Positions 43,330 through 51,766 of a stretch of 64,000 bases of DNA are shown here, piece after piece. Below the pieces are notes generated by a model, which worked only from the letters and a program-made list of their open reading frames with translations, did no database searches and was not told the DNA's origin. The DNA is taken from contig UQKV01000008.1 in assembly GCA_900541665.1 (NCBI GenBank), forward strand, positions 1 to 64,000, read 5' to 3'. This stretch comes from an uncultured Collinsella sp. (GTDB lineage Bacteria > Actinomycetota > Coriobacteriia > Coriobacteriales > Coriobacteriaceae). The position numbers and the translations under genes were made by a program. The stretch's first letter is position 1, and each line of letters opens with the position of its first letter.

Positions 43330-44547
43330 TTAGACTGTTTCAAAATATGTATCGGGATTCTCTGAGTCGAAAGGCTCATTGGCCCACATGACCGTCACGA
43401 GATCCTCGGTGTCGGACAGGTTGGTGATGGAGTGCGTGTAGCCGGGGATCATCTCGACGACGCGCATTTCTGAGCCGCTCACGACGTACTCGTCGACGGG
43501 GAACGGGTTGCCCTCCGCGTCTTCCCCCACTTTTCTAAGCTTAATGCTTGCGGTGCCGGAGACCACCAGGAACCGCTCCCACTTGCTCATGTGCCAGTGG
43601 TTGCCCTTGGTGATACCGGGTCTGCTCACGTTGATCGAGACCTGGCCGCGCTCCGGCGTGCGTAGGAACTCGGTGAAGGAGCCACGGTCGTCCACGTTGG
43701 GCTTGAGACTATAGGCGAAGTGTCCCGGCTCGTAGTAGGACAGGAACGTGCTCCAGAGCTTCTTGGAGAATGATCCCTCGGTCAGGTCGGGCACCGACAG
43801 CGTCTCGCGGCTGTCGCGGAAGCAGCCTAGCAGGTAGACGATCTCGCCCAGGGTCTTCACGTCGGTCCCGGGGACGAAACAGAAATCAACTCCGTCGACA
43901 CGCTCCAACCCGTCGTATCCGCAGAGGTGCTCCTCCCCCAGCAGGGCGCCAAGCATCTCCTCGACCAGGTCGTCGATGTAGAGAAGCTCCAGCTTCACAT
44001 TGGGGTCGTTGACGGTGTAGGGGCGGCCGTTGGCGACGGCGTCGCAGAAGGTCGCCACGGCGGAGTTGTAGCGCGGGCGGCACCACTTGCCGTAGAGGTT
44101 GGGGAAGCGGTAGATGAGCACGGGCGCGCCGGTCCTCTCGGAGTACTCCCGGAACAGGCCCTCCCCCGCGAGCTTGGACTCGCCGTAGACCGAGCCCTCG
44201 AAGCGGCCCGACAGGCTCGCCTGCGCGGAGCTGGAGAGCATGATGGGGCACTTATTGCCGTGGCGCTCGAGCGTCTCGAGCAGCGTGGAGGCGAACCCGA
44301 AGTTGCCCTCCATGTACTCGGATTGGTCCTTGGGGCGGTTGACGCCGGCAAGGTTGAAGACAAAGTCCGCGCGGGAGCAGTAGCCGTCCAACTCCTCGAG
44401 CGTCGACTCGATGTCGTACTCCATGACTTCAAGCGGGAGCAGGCTCGCGTATTTCTCGCGGCGGTCCTTACCGTCTCTTATATTTTTCAGCGCGCAGCAG
44501 AGATTCTTTCCGACGAAGCCCCTGGCGCCGGTGACGAGGACGCGCAC
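43330..44547 (-). CDS. capF: bifunctional reductase/epimerase for UDP-L-FucNAc synthesis, CapF/FnlB/WbjC-like
   Basis: 405 residues from GTG 44547, which begins one base before the CapE stop. An SDR domain (VTGARGFVGKNL; YGESKLAGE with the Tyr-x3-Lys pair; YRFPNLYGKWCRP) is followed from about 270 by a cupin domain (GNHWHMSKWERFLVVSG, PGYTHSITN). This two-domain layout is specific to CapF-type enzymes, which epimerise C3 and reduce C4 of the 4-keto intermediate. It works between CapE and CapG. Confidence 0.92.
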   Translation of the reverse strand: MRVLVTGARGFVGKNLCCALKNIRDGKDRREKYASLLPLEVMEYDIESTLEELDGYCSRADFVFNLAGVNRPKDQSEYMEGNFGFASTLLETLERHGNKCPIMLSSSAQASLSGRFEGSVYGESKLAGEGLFREYSERTGAPVLIYRFPNLYGKWCRPRYNSAVATFCDAVANGRPYTVNDPNVKLELLYIDDLVEEMLGALLGEEHLCGYDGLERVDGVDFCFVPGTDVKTLGEIVYLLGCFRDSRETLSVPDLTEGSFSKKLWSTFLSYYEPGHFAYSLKPNVDDRGSFTEFLRTPERGQVSINVSRPGITKGNHWHMSKWERFLVVSGTASIKLRKVGEDAEGNPFPVDEYVVSGSEMRVVEMIPGYTHSITNLSDTEDLVTVMWANEPFDSENPDTYFETV

Positions 44548-44548
44548 C

Positions 44549-45607
44549 CTACTGCACCGCCTCGTGCTCGCGGCCCTCCAGGGCCAGCTGCACGTACTCG
44601 GCGGTCTTGATCTTGGCGATGGTGCCCTCCACGTCGAGCCTCTCGGTGTTGTGGGAGGTGTAGGACTCGTCGGCCTGGGTCTCAACCTTGCCGTCCACGA
44701 CGAACTTGTCGTAGTTCAGGTCGCGCGAGTCGCAGGCCACGCGGTAGTAGCCGCCCATGTCCTCGGCGCGCAGGCGCTCCTCGCGGGTCATGAGGGTCTC
44801 GAACAGCTTCTCGCCGTGGCGGGTGCCGATGACCTGGGTGCCCACGCGGCCGAAGACCTCCTGCACGGCCTCGGCGAGGTCGCCGATCGTGGAGGCAGGC
44901 GCCTTCTGGATGAACAGGTCGCCGGGGTTGGCGTGCTCGAAGGCGAACTGCACCAGGTCGACGGCCTCGTCAAGGTTCATCAGGAATCGGGTCATGTTGG
45001 GGTCGGTGACCGTCAGCGGCTCGCCCTTGCGGATGCGGTCGATGAACAGCGGGATGACGCTGCCGCGCGAGCACATGACGTTGCCGTAGCGGGTGCAGCA
45101 GATGGTGGTGCGGCCGGCGCCGTTTCGGGCGTTGGCATAGATGATGGACTCCATCATGGCCTTGGACTTGCCCATGGCGTTGATGGGGTAGGCCGCCTTG
45201 TCGGTGGACAGGCACACGACGCGGTCCACGCCCTCGTCGATGGCGGCGTGCAGGACGTTGTCCGTGCCGATGACGTTGGTGCGGACGGCCTCCATGGGGA
45301 AGAACTCGCAGGAGGGCACCTGCTTGAGGGCGGCGGCGTGGAAGATGTAGTCCACGCCGTGCATGGCGTCGCGAACGCTCTGGGCGTTGCGGACGTCGCC
45401 GATGAAGAAGCGCACCTTTGAGGCGAGCTCGGGGGACTTCTCCTGCAGGCGGTGGCGCATGTCGTCCTGCTTCTTCTCGTCGCGGGAGAAGATGCGGATC
45501 TCGGCCAGGTCGGTGTCCATGAAATGCTTGAGCACGGTGTTGCCGAACGAGCCGGTGCCGCCCGTGATCATGAGGGTCTTGTCTTTAAATGCGGTGGTTC
45601 TAGCCAT
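44549..45607 (-). CDS. capE: UDP-GlcNAc 4,6-dehydratase/5-epimerase, CapE/FnlA/WbjB-like
   Basis: 352 residues. The SDR coenzyme site is ITGGTGSFGNTVLKHF; LSTDKAAYPINAMGKSKAMM gives the M-x3-K-type active site characteristic of this inverting dehydratase group. It starts UDP-L-FucNAc synthesis from UDP-GlcNAc. The GC content is much higher than in Wzx and Wzy, as is CapF's, pointing to a mosaic operon. Confidence 0.92.
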   Translation of the reverse strand: MARTTAFKDKTLMITGGTGSFGNTVLKHFMDTDLAEIRIFSRDEKKQDDMRHRLQEKSPELASKVRFFIGDVRNAQSVRDAMHGVDYIFHAAALKQVPSCEFFPMEAVRTNVIGTDNVLHAAIDEGVDRVVCLSTDKAAYPINAMGKSKAMMESIIYANARNGAGRTTICCTRYGNVMCSRGSVIPLFIDRIRKGEPLTVTDPNMTRFLMNLDEAVDLVQFAFEHANPGDLFIQKAPASTIGDLAEAVQEVFGRVGTQVIGTRHGEKLFETLMTREERLRAEDMGGYYRVACDSRDLNYDKFVVDGKVETQADESYTSHNTERLDVEGTIAKIKTAEYVQLALEGREHEAVQ

Positions 45608-45610
45608 CTA

Positions 45611-46819
45611 TTACGCGCCTTCCATCGTCATAACGAGCAGCTTTTCGATCTCGTTCATAAACCGTTGTTTGGTGAAATTTGCCTTGTAGTAAGCTCGGCC
45701 ATTCTCGCCGCACGATACGTAGGAGTCGGAGTCATCCAAGTAATCCGTCATGAGAGCCGCTAGGCCCTCAGCATCGCCGGCAGGAACCGCCCGGCCGCAC
45801 CCAGAATCGTTGATGACCTGAGCCGCCGACCCATCGATAGAGGCAAGAATCGGCTTGCCAGCCGCCATGAATCCCTGCAGGCGACTAGGAAGCGTCGAAT
45901 TGATTCCAGGGGCACCGGGAACGTTAAGCGTCAGCAAGCAGCAATCAGCGTTGCGGTAGTAGTTCGGCATCTCCTCGTACGGACGACGCCCATGGAACAC
46001 GACATGCTTTTGCAGCCCGCGGTCAGCAACAAATTGCTTGCAGTACGGTAAAGCAGAGCCGTCTCCTACTATGTGCAGTTCGAAATCATCGCGGTTCTTT
46101 AACGAGTTAACGGCTTCTAACACGCAAGGCATGTACTGAAGCTTGCCGATATTGCCCATGATCAAGAACCGCACCTTGTCCGAAGGAAGGGCTGTAAGAT
46201 CCATGTCCAGGTATGAATCCTCGGCGTATTGTGGCAGGTAAAATACCTTATCGCGACTGATTCCAAACTCCTGATCGAAGTAATCGACATAGGAGCTGGC
46301 ATTTGTCGCGCTAACGTTTGCCTGACGGTAGATCTTCGAGCTCATAGCTTTGATAAACGGCATCGCGAAGTTGAGCTTGTCTGGCAGCATCGCCTTGATC
46401 GCATCAGGCCAGATGTCAGCGCAATACAGGAACACGGGGATGCCGGTTCGATTTTTAATTCGCATGGCGGGTTCGGACATAAGAACCGGAGACAACTGAT
46501 AGGCGAATATCACATCGAAATCACTCGACAGGTTGCCAACCATTTTGTCGGCCTCTCGCATGTAGCTGAGATAATTCTTTGCAAGACCTATGATTCCGGG
46601 CTTCCTGGGAATTTCCTCCACACGAATAATGTTGACGCCGTTTCGAACCTGCTGGCGATTCTTGCCGTGCATGTATTCCTCGGGCACAACACCCTTTGGA
46701 TAGTTAGGAATGCCAACAAGTGCAGTCACTTGGTGGCCGCGCTGTACAAGCTCCTCGCATATCTCGGTTATCTGAAAATGCTCTGGCCAGTAATGCTGGC
46801 AGACCATTAGAATTCTCAA
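45611..46819 (-). CDS. GT4 glycosyltransferase, WbuB-like
   Basis: 402 residues from TTG 46819, which overlaps the sugar-transferase stop (TTGA) and follows AAAAGGA. LMVCQHYWPEHFQITEICEE near the start is the WbuB-type opening; FLIMGNIGKLQYMP, LHIVGDGSALPYCKQ and PSRLQGFMAAGKPILASI are the donor-site motifs. WbuB in E. coli transfers L-FucNAc, consistent with the CapE/F/G genes next to it; that specificity is inferred. Confidence 0.85.
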   Translation of the reverse strand: MRILMVCQHYWPEHFQITEICEELVQRGHQVTALVGIPNYPKGVVPEEYMHGKNRQQVRNGVNIIRVEEIPRKPGIIGLAKNYLSYMREADKMVGNLSSDFDVIFAYQLSPVLMSEPAMRIKNRTGIPVFLYCADIWPDAIKAMLPDKLNFAMPFIKAMSSKIYRQANVSATNASSYVDYFDQEFGISRDKVFYLPQYAEDSYLDMDLTALPSDKVRFLIMGNIGKLQYMPCVLEAVNSLKNRDDFELHIVGDGSALPYCKQFVADRGLQKHVVFHGRRPYEEMPNYYRNADCCLLTLNVPGAPGINSTLPSRLQGFMAAGKPILASIDGSAAQVINDSGCGRAVPAGDAEGLAALMTDYLDDSDSYVSCGENGRAYYKANFTKQRFMNEIEKLLVMTMEGA

Positions 46820-47460
46820 CGTCCAGTCCTTTTCTTTCCAAACATTGCACCGAAAGTGCCGGTAAAGCATTTCCAATCCATACGGAAGCAACGGTTCCGC
46901 ACATAACGGAGCTCGATCTTCTGTCGCAAGCCGCTTTCAAATGTCGCGGCATTACGATCAGTGGCCTGCCACAGGCCGGTAATGCCCGGCGCGACGCTCA
47001 GTAGCTCTTCCTTCTCCTCTTCGGAGAAGTGCTGTTCCAACTCGTCACGCGTGATGGGGCGCGGACCGATCACGGACAGATCGCCCTTGAGCACGTTGAG
47101 GAACTGCGGTATCTCGTCGATGGAGCACTTACGGATGAACTGGCCCACCTTTGTGATGCGTGGGTCGTTATCGACCTTGCGCTCCACCTTCCACTGGTGC
47201 AGCTGCTCGGGGCTCAGGTACTTCTGCACATCACCTGCATCAGAGACCATGCTGCGAAGCTTAAGCACGCGAATCACCTGGCCTCCCCTGCCCACGCGCT
47301 CCTGCGTGTAGACTGGGCAGCCCGGGGACTCCACGCAGATCGCGGCGCAGACACAGGCCATGGGAATCGCCAGCACTGCAGCACACCCGGCGCTGAAGGC
47401 TATATCGAACGTTCTCTTGCATATGCGGTAGAAGAGGGTCCCGGTGGGTTTCCTAGGCAT
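46816..47460 (-). CDS. bacterial sugar transferase (initiating phosphoglycosyltransferase), copy 2
   Basis: 214 residues, PF02397 monotopic phosphoglycosyltransferase. One hydrophobic segment (about 16-42), then VIRVLKLRSM, NDPRITKVGQFIRKCSIDE with the catalytic DE, LNVLKGDLSVIGPRP and PGITGLWQATDRN. It loads the first sugar phosphate on undecaprenyl phosphate. It is one of two such genes in tandem, unusual for one capsule operon, and overlaps the other by 8 bases. Confidence 0.9.
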   Translation of the reverse strand: MPRKPTGTLFYRICKRTFDIAFSAGCAAVLAIPMACVCAAICVESPGCPVYTQERVGRGGQVIRVLKLRSMVSDAGDVQKYLSPEQLHQWKVERKVDNDPRITKVGQFIRKCSIDEIPQFLNVLKGDLSVIGPRPITRDELEQHFSEEEKEELLSVAPGITGLWQATDRNAATFESGLRQKIELRYVRNRCFRMDWKCFTGTFGAMFGKKRTGR

Positions 47461-48265
47461 GGGCTATCACCCCGCCAACGGAAAAGTCTCGGGAAATGCC
47501 TCTAGCAGGCACCCCCCCCGTTATCATTTCGACGACCGTGAGCGCCACGATCTTCAAGTCGGTGGCCACGCCACGCTTTGCGATATACTCCAAATCGCGG
47601 CGAACCATGCCGTCAAAGTCGGTGTCGTTGCGGTCCGTAACCTGCCACCAGCCAGTGATACCTGGCTTAACAGCAAGGCGCTGCAGGTCGTACTTGGTGT
47701 ACTCGGCCACCTCGTTGGGCAGCGGCGGGCGCGGGCCCACGACGGACATCTGGCCCAGGAACACGTTCAGGAACTGCGGGAACTCGTCGATGGAGTGTTT
47801 GCGGATGAACTTACCGATCTTGGTGACGCGCGGGTCCTCCTTCATCTTGAACATGGCGCCGGCGATCTCGTTCTGCTCCTTGAGCTCGGCGAGGCGCTCG
47901 TCGGCGTCCCTGTACATGGAGCGGAACTTCCACATGCGGAAGGTGGACAGGCTGCCGTCGGGGCGGGTCTGGCCCACGCGGATCTGGCTGTAGAACGGGT
48001 TGCCCTCGCTCTCCAGGCGGATGGCAGCGGCCAAAATCAGGCTCGGAACGGCGATGACAGCCAGCACGCAGCCGCTGAACACGATGTCAAACGCGCGCTT
48101 CACGGCACGATAGGCCAGGCGCGAGCGGTCCCAGTCCATGATGGATTGCATGGCCCTGTAGCGGCCGGCGCCCTCACGCCGGTCCATGGCCTGAGCGATG
48201 AGCGCCGCCCCCGCGGGCGCATCCGTTGCATATTGAGGTTTATCCGACACGTTCTCTTCCAACAC
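47453..48265 (-). CDS. bacterial sugar transferase (initiating phosphoglycosyltransferase), copy 1
   Basis: 270 residues. A polar 50-residue N-terminal extension precedes the membrane helix (about 59-85). TFRMWKFRSMY, EDPRVTKIGKFIRKHSIDE, LNVFLGQMSVVGPRPPLP and PGITGWWQVTDRN are the PF02397 signatures. It differs clearly from copy 2, so they are not a recent duplication and may initiate with different sugars. Confidence 0.9.
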   Translation of the reverse strand: MLEENVSDKPQYATDAPAGAALIAQAMDRREGAGRYRAMQSIMDWDRSRLAYRAVKRAFDIVFSGCVLAVIAVPSLILAAAIRLESEGNPFYSQIRVGQTRPDGSLSTFRMWKFRSMYRDADERLAELKEQNEIAGAMFKMKEDPRVTKIGKFIRKHSIDEFPQFLNVFLGQMSVVGPRPPLPNEVAEYTKYDLQRLAVKPGITGWWQVTDRNDTDFDGMVRRDLEYIAKRGVATDLKIVALTVVEMITGGVPARGISRDFSVGGVIAHA

Positions 48266-48302
48266 TTCGTCCCCCGGTCTGGGACCCTCCCTGTTCTGTG
48301 TA

Positions 48303-48328
48303 GCGATCGCCCGCAGCTAGGCGATCGC
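48303..48328 (-). promoter_or_regulatory. GC-rich hairpin at the loaP stop codon
   Basis: On the minus strand GCGATCGCC, loop TAGCTGCG, GGCGATCGC. It overlaps the loaP stop and lies before the first sugar transferase. LoaP antiterminators act through an RNA hairpin near the start of their operon, so this is a candidate recruiting element or an early terminator; no long T-run follows. Confidence 0.35.
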
Positions 48329-48871
48329 CTTTTTAAGGTTGCGCATGACGCGCTGCTCGGCCGAAAGCACGGCAAGGCCAACGCGCGTAGTTACGCATCG
48401 GCCGCACAGGTCGAGCTCCAAATAAGCAGTGCTCTTGCGTCTGTTAATGGTTTTGATAAGGCCTTCGTGGCCCAGCAGCGGACCTGCCGTCACTACGACC
48501 TGGTCACCGTCTTTTAAGGCCTCGCTCATGGGCACTACGCGGTCTCCCCTATGCGTAAAGCCGCCAATAAGCTGAACCTCTTCTTTTGCCAGCGGCACAA
48601 ACTGACCGTCCTGGGAAAGCACCCGGGCAAAGTCGTCCATACGTAGCAGATACTGTTGCACGGTGCGGGGATCTGCCGTATCGCAGATAAGATAACCGGG
48701 AAAGAGTGGCTTGGTCGTATTGACCCATTCGCCGTGTACTTTGATCTCGGTTTGATATTGGGGATAAAAGAGCTCCTGCATGGCGACAGCCGGCACCATG
48801 TGCTCAATGCGCTCACGCATTACGTCTTCGCGACCGTTAATGACCTGGATTACATACCACACGAGCACCAC
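48317..48871 (-). CDS. loaP: LoaP-type NusG-family antiterminator
   Basis: 184 residues. The NGN domain starts WYVIQVINGREDVMRERI and includes LFPGYLICDTADP; the KOW segment is DGDQVVVTAGPLLGHEGLIK. A NusG paralogue in first position of a large polysaccharide operon is the hallmark of LoaP, which promotes read-through across long exopolysaccharide operons in Firmicutes and Actinobacteria. RfaH-like recruitment is the alternative. It should license the ~11.5-kb transcription unit downstream. Confidence 0.85.
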   Translation of the reverse strand: MVLVWYVIQVINGREDVMRERIEHMVPAVAMQELFYPQYQTEIKVHGEWVNTTKPLFPGYLICDTADPRTVQQYLLRMDDFARVLSQDGQFVPLAKEEVQLIGGFTHRGDRVVPMSEALKDGDQVVVTAGPLLGHEGLIKTINRRKSTAYLELDLCGRCVTTRVGLAVLSAEQRVMRNLKKAIA

Positions 48872-49598
48872 CCCCTTGCTGTCTTACGTATGGCTCACGT
48901 GATTTGGATATGGCTTCGCCAGGGCGCTTGTGCGCGAAGGCGCTGCATATTCAAACCCTGAGCCCAGTTAGACAAGCACGTGGCTCTGCCCCACCGTGAA
49001 CGGTATGTATAAGTGCAGTTGCTAGAGACGCGGACGTGTATCGCAAAATGAACGCGTCTCCAGCTGGCTGCGTGCGGCCCAGTCAAGCGGGTACAAAACT
49101 GGAACGCACGCAAACAGCTGCAGTACTGCTACGCTTTAGCATGCAAACAATAGCTATTTACACCTACGAATTAATTCGATGCAAAAAAACAAAGTCGCAT
49201 GACTTCTTAATTGGAGCTCGTGGTGTTTCTGGCACCGCCGTTACGGCCGGATGCTGATCGACCCTGCACTACGTGGCCTATTGGAGCCGTGAGCACAGTT
49301 GAACTCATGTAACGTTAGGTATCCTAGCACAAGCTGTTAGCGAAACTGATTTGGGCTGCGTTGGACAACATATCGTTCATTTAACATGCTAAAGGGGGTT
49401 GTTTTGGAATGTTGTTCACGTTGGCGCAGGTTATTGGGGTGCTGGCAATAATTGGGAGCGTTCCTGAAGCCCAAATGAAATTGTGAGCTGCACTGGAAAT
49501 TGCGCTTGTCTAACAAACTATGTACAGACATGTGAAATAAATTGTGCAACTTTTTGTTGGTGTGGATGTGGGGTAATAGCGCGAGGAATTTTGGTATG
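48872..49598. other. long leader/intergenic region of the capsule operon
   Basis: About 730 bases without a convincing gene. It contains the putative promoter at 49155-49184 and a palindrome CGAATTAATTCG at 49167-49178. A few open frames of 60-100 codons lack ribosome sites and protein-like composition. The ~280 bases between that promoter and loaP would form a long 5' leader. Confidence 0.4.
49155..49184 (-). promoter_or_regulatory. putative capsule operon promoter with internal palindrome
   Basis: On the minus strand TTGCAT (49184-49179), an 18-base spacer and TAAATA (49160-49155) resemble sigma-A -35 and -10 boxes. The spacer holds the 12-base perfect palindrome CGAATTAATTCG, a possible operator. 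Assigned by eye only. Confidence 0.35.
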
Positions 49599-49626
49599 AA
49601 AAAAAAGCCTTCGGAATTCCGAAGGC
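49599..49626 (-). terminator. terminator downstream of tRNA-Ala copy 2
   Basis: On the minus strand GCCTTCGGAATTCCGAAGGC is a self-complementary stem, followed by TTTTTTTT. Confidence 0.8.
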
Positions 49627-49640
49627 CTTTGCATTCACGA

Positions 49641-49716
49641 TGGTGGAGACGAGGGGAATCGAACCCCTGACCTCTTGACTGCCAGTCAAGCGCTCTCCCA
49701 GCTGAGCTACGCCCCC
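49641..49716 (-). tRNA. tRNA-Ala (anticodon GGC), copy 2
   Basis: Same body as the 21206-21278 gene apart from one T-loop base (TTCGATT). CCA is encoded here (49643-49641). The upstream flank also resembles that of copy 1, including an ACTATA-like -10 region and GATGCAAGGG, so the repeated unit exceeds the tRNA. Confidence 0.93.
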
Positions 49717-49890
49717 GTGACGAGGAGATACTATAGGGGAATGTTTTGCTTGATGCAAGGGGGAATTTTGATTGATTGTCTTATCTTACGGGTTTTCCTG
49801 GGATGGGACTGAATTAGCTAATTTTGGCGGGTATGAAATAACTTGTTGGGTTTATTAGTTTTCTGGTTGAAGAAAGTAGCCTACCATTTT

Positions 49891-49914
49891 GTTAAGCCAA
49901 TGGTTGGATTTAAA
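49891..49914 (+). repeat. GTGGTTGGA-type repeat, left of the HEPN-like cassette
   Basis: GTTAAGCCAATGGTTGGATT.. here resembles 50942-50965 (GTTAAGCACGTGGTTGGATT..) and 50978-51001; an inverted copy lies at 51031-51056. The copies bracket the 49980-50946 genes. Confidence 0.5.
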
Positions 49915-49979
49915 GCAGAGCAACTCATTGCAGTTGTAGAATCTCTGGTTGAAATCGTCTTTGCCCGGGAGGACCGACC

Positions 49980-50251
49980 ATGGCCGAGAAGTTCGCGTTC
50001 GACTACGTGAACGAGATTTTGGGTATCGTCAACTACTTGTGCGAAGTACTACGCCCCCCTACACTACTGGGACTGCTGAGCCGCATCTCGATCGCAACAT
50101 CGCGAGCAGCAGTCTAACGATTGGCCCACGCATCGACGTCCCGGGACCGCTCTTCGTGACCGAGCGCGACCGCGACGACGAGATGGTGGATGAGTTCATC
50201 GAACCGAGGACAGGTCCGAGAATCGACACAGAAACGGGCGAGGTGTTATGA
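49980..50251 (+). pseudogene. frameshifted small gene upstream of the HEPN-like gene
   Basis: ATG 49980 has GGGAGGA at good spacing and starts MAEKFAFDYVNEILGIVNYL, but this frame stops near 50118. The neighbouring frame gives a convincing tail, FVTERDRDDEMVDEFIEP and IDTETGEVL, ending at TGA 50249-50251, overlapping the next ATG (ATGA). One indel around 50045-50110 would join them into about 90 residues. The coupled arrangement suggests an antitoxin or accessory of the HEPN-like protein; a long alternative frame from TTG 49949 shares only the tail. Confidence 0.5.
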
Positions 50252-50946
50252 ACATGACAACAATTGCCGATTGGGAGCCCATGCCCTCTGCGTGTTTAAA
50301 ATGCAGCGACAACGAATACGGGTTTCCCACTGTCGTCTGCCGTACGCCCAGCAGGCTTGTGGAAGAGTGCGAAAACGCCTTCGACGCTGGGCTGCTGCTC
50401 GCCGCTTTGACTCTCGTAGTGACCATCCCAGACGTATGCGCGAACATCGACGGGACAGATTACCGGAAATGGTGCAAGGAGTACTTGGGGCTCCCGAACG
50501 ATGGGAGAAAAATGACCAATGCGCGCAAGGGCGAGAAGCGCCCAGATGAGATAAAAGAGGGGTTTGAGACGATAGAGAAGCGAGGCATCTTTACGGCATC
50601 GGATCTCTATCAGCTTCGCTACGCGGTGATCCATGCGGGGTCGTCGGTCATCGAGGGAAGGGGCGAAGAGTATAGCCCCTACAAAGCCATCGGGGTTTGC
50701 GTACAGGGCGATGCGCGCGGGATAATCGCGAGTTATGGGCATAAAGGAATCGGACATGGAAGCCAACAGGACTGCGAGTTCGATTGCGTCGTCAAGCTTG
50801 AAGGGCTCATCTCTCTCATAGCAAAGGGTGTGTGCAAATTCGTCGAGGAAGACCCCGAGCGCGATCGAGAATACTCTTCGGGGAAAGGACTTTTCCGCCA
50901 AGGCGTGGTGGACTTCAGACCTTTAATCAAAAAGCAAAGTTGTTAA
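50248..50946 (+). CDS. HEPN-like protein of unknown function
   Basis: 232 residues, start ATG 50248 coupled to the upstream frame. LVEECENAFDAGLLLAALTL (about 37-56) and LYQLRYAVIHAGSS (about 120-134) fit the two-helix HEPN pattern with R124-x4-H129. The C-terminal part (CEFDCVVKLEGLISLIAKGV) is helical. HEPN proteins are often RNases or the toxic partner in two-gene systems. No family name can be given with confidence. Flanked by repeats and adjacent to a tRNA, so it looks mobile. Confidence 0.55.
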   Translation: MNMTTIADWEPMPSACLKCSDNEYGFPTVVCRTPSRLVEECENAFDAGLLLAALTLVVTIPDVCANIDGTDYRKWCKEYLGLPNDGRKMTNARKGEKRPDEIKEGFETIEKRGIFTASDLYQLRYAVIHAGSSVIEGRGEEYSPYKAIGVCVQGDARGIIASYGHKGIGHGSQQDCEFDCVVKLEGLISLIAKGVCKFVEEDPERDREYSSGKGLFRQGVVDFRPLIKKQSC

Positions 50947-51056
50947 GCACGTGGTTGGATTTGTATACGAGCGGGTTGTTAGATAAGTGGTTGGATTAAA
51001 CAGAATCCCGTTTACGGAAACCAACCGATCGTTTAACAACTTCCAACCACTTATTC
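50942..51056. repeat. cluster of GTGGTTGGA repeats, two direct and one inverted
   Basis: Copies at 50942-50965 and 50978-51001 are direct; 51031-51056 is inverted and pairs with the second copy (AATAAGTGGTTGGA), capable of a hairpin. The first overlaps the end of the HEPN-like gene. Confidence 0.5.
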
Positions 51057-51115
51057 TATATATCTTTTTTGGCGTTGCCAAAATTAGCCAATTCAGCCCC
51101 GTCCCGATAAAACCT

Positions 51116-51757
51116 TCACGCCAGCAAATAACCGATCGCAACACCTTGGTGGACTTGGATCTTGGCCGTACCCCTGACGACGTTGCTGATGCCCGTGTCG
51201 GCTAATAAGCCCAGGGGGCTGTGGTCTAGTTCCCATTCTAGGCCGTGCTCGCTTACAACCGTCACAGGGGCTATGGCGATGATGGAGAATGTCTTGCCCT
51301 CGGCGCCTTCAATGGTCCACGATTCGCCTCCGTGCAGGATGCGGGCCGTGGTCTCGTCTTCGGCAATCCAGACAGGGGCGTCTTCGTAGCCCGCGAGCAG
51401 TCCCAGCACGGAAAGCGCCATATCGGGACGGCCGCCGGTGGCGCAGGTCGCAACCACTTCGGCACCCGACCAGCGACGGCGGACCGAATCGAGCGCCAGC
51501 GCCAGATCGGTATAGTCCTTGTAGGGGTCGTGGCGCTCAACTTCAAAGTCGGTGGCGGCATCGACCAACGCGCGACCTGCGGAGCTCACCGTGTCGGCAT
51601 CCCCCACATACACGTCGCAGCCCAGTCCCGCGCCCAGCAGCGCGTCGAGTCCGCGGTCCACAGCGACAACGTGATCGCAATCCCCCGCTAGCCTACGCAA
51701 CAGATCCGCGCTCGCCACCACGGGCGAGCCGCAGACCACCAATACCTTGCAAGCCAC
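51116..51757 (-). CDS. thiamine pyrophosphokinase
   Basis: 213 residues. It makes thiamine diphosphate from thiamine and ATP. VVCGSPVVAS, VAVDRGLDALL, YVGDADTVS, the substrate loop YKDYTDLALAL, GGRPDMALSVLGLL and the C-terminal beta-sandwich with GLEWELDHSPL follow the thiamine pyrophosphokinase fold. Lies 9 bases after the HAD phosphatase gene; the pair may be cotranscribed. Confidence 0.88.
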   Translation of the reverse strand: MACKVLVVCGSPVVASADLLRRLAGDCDHVVAVDRGLDALLGAGLGCDVYVGDADTVSSAGRALVDAATDFEVERHDPYKDYTDLALALDSVRRRWSGAEVVATCATGGRPDMALSVLGLLAGYEDAPVWIAEDETTARILHGGESWTIEGAEGKTFSIIAIAPVTVVSEHGLEWELDHSPLGLLADTGISNVVRGTAKIQVHQGVAIGYLLA

Positions 51758-51766
51758 GGCCCTCGC

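Noticed and set aside
48872..49598. Possible riboswitch in the long capsule leader
   Set aside because: I could not match any known aptamer core; only the palindrome and simple hairpins are visible.
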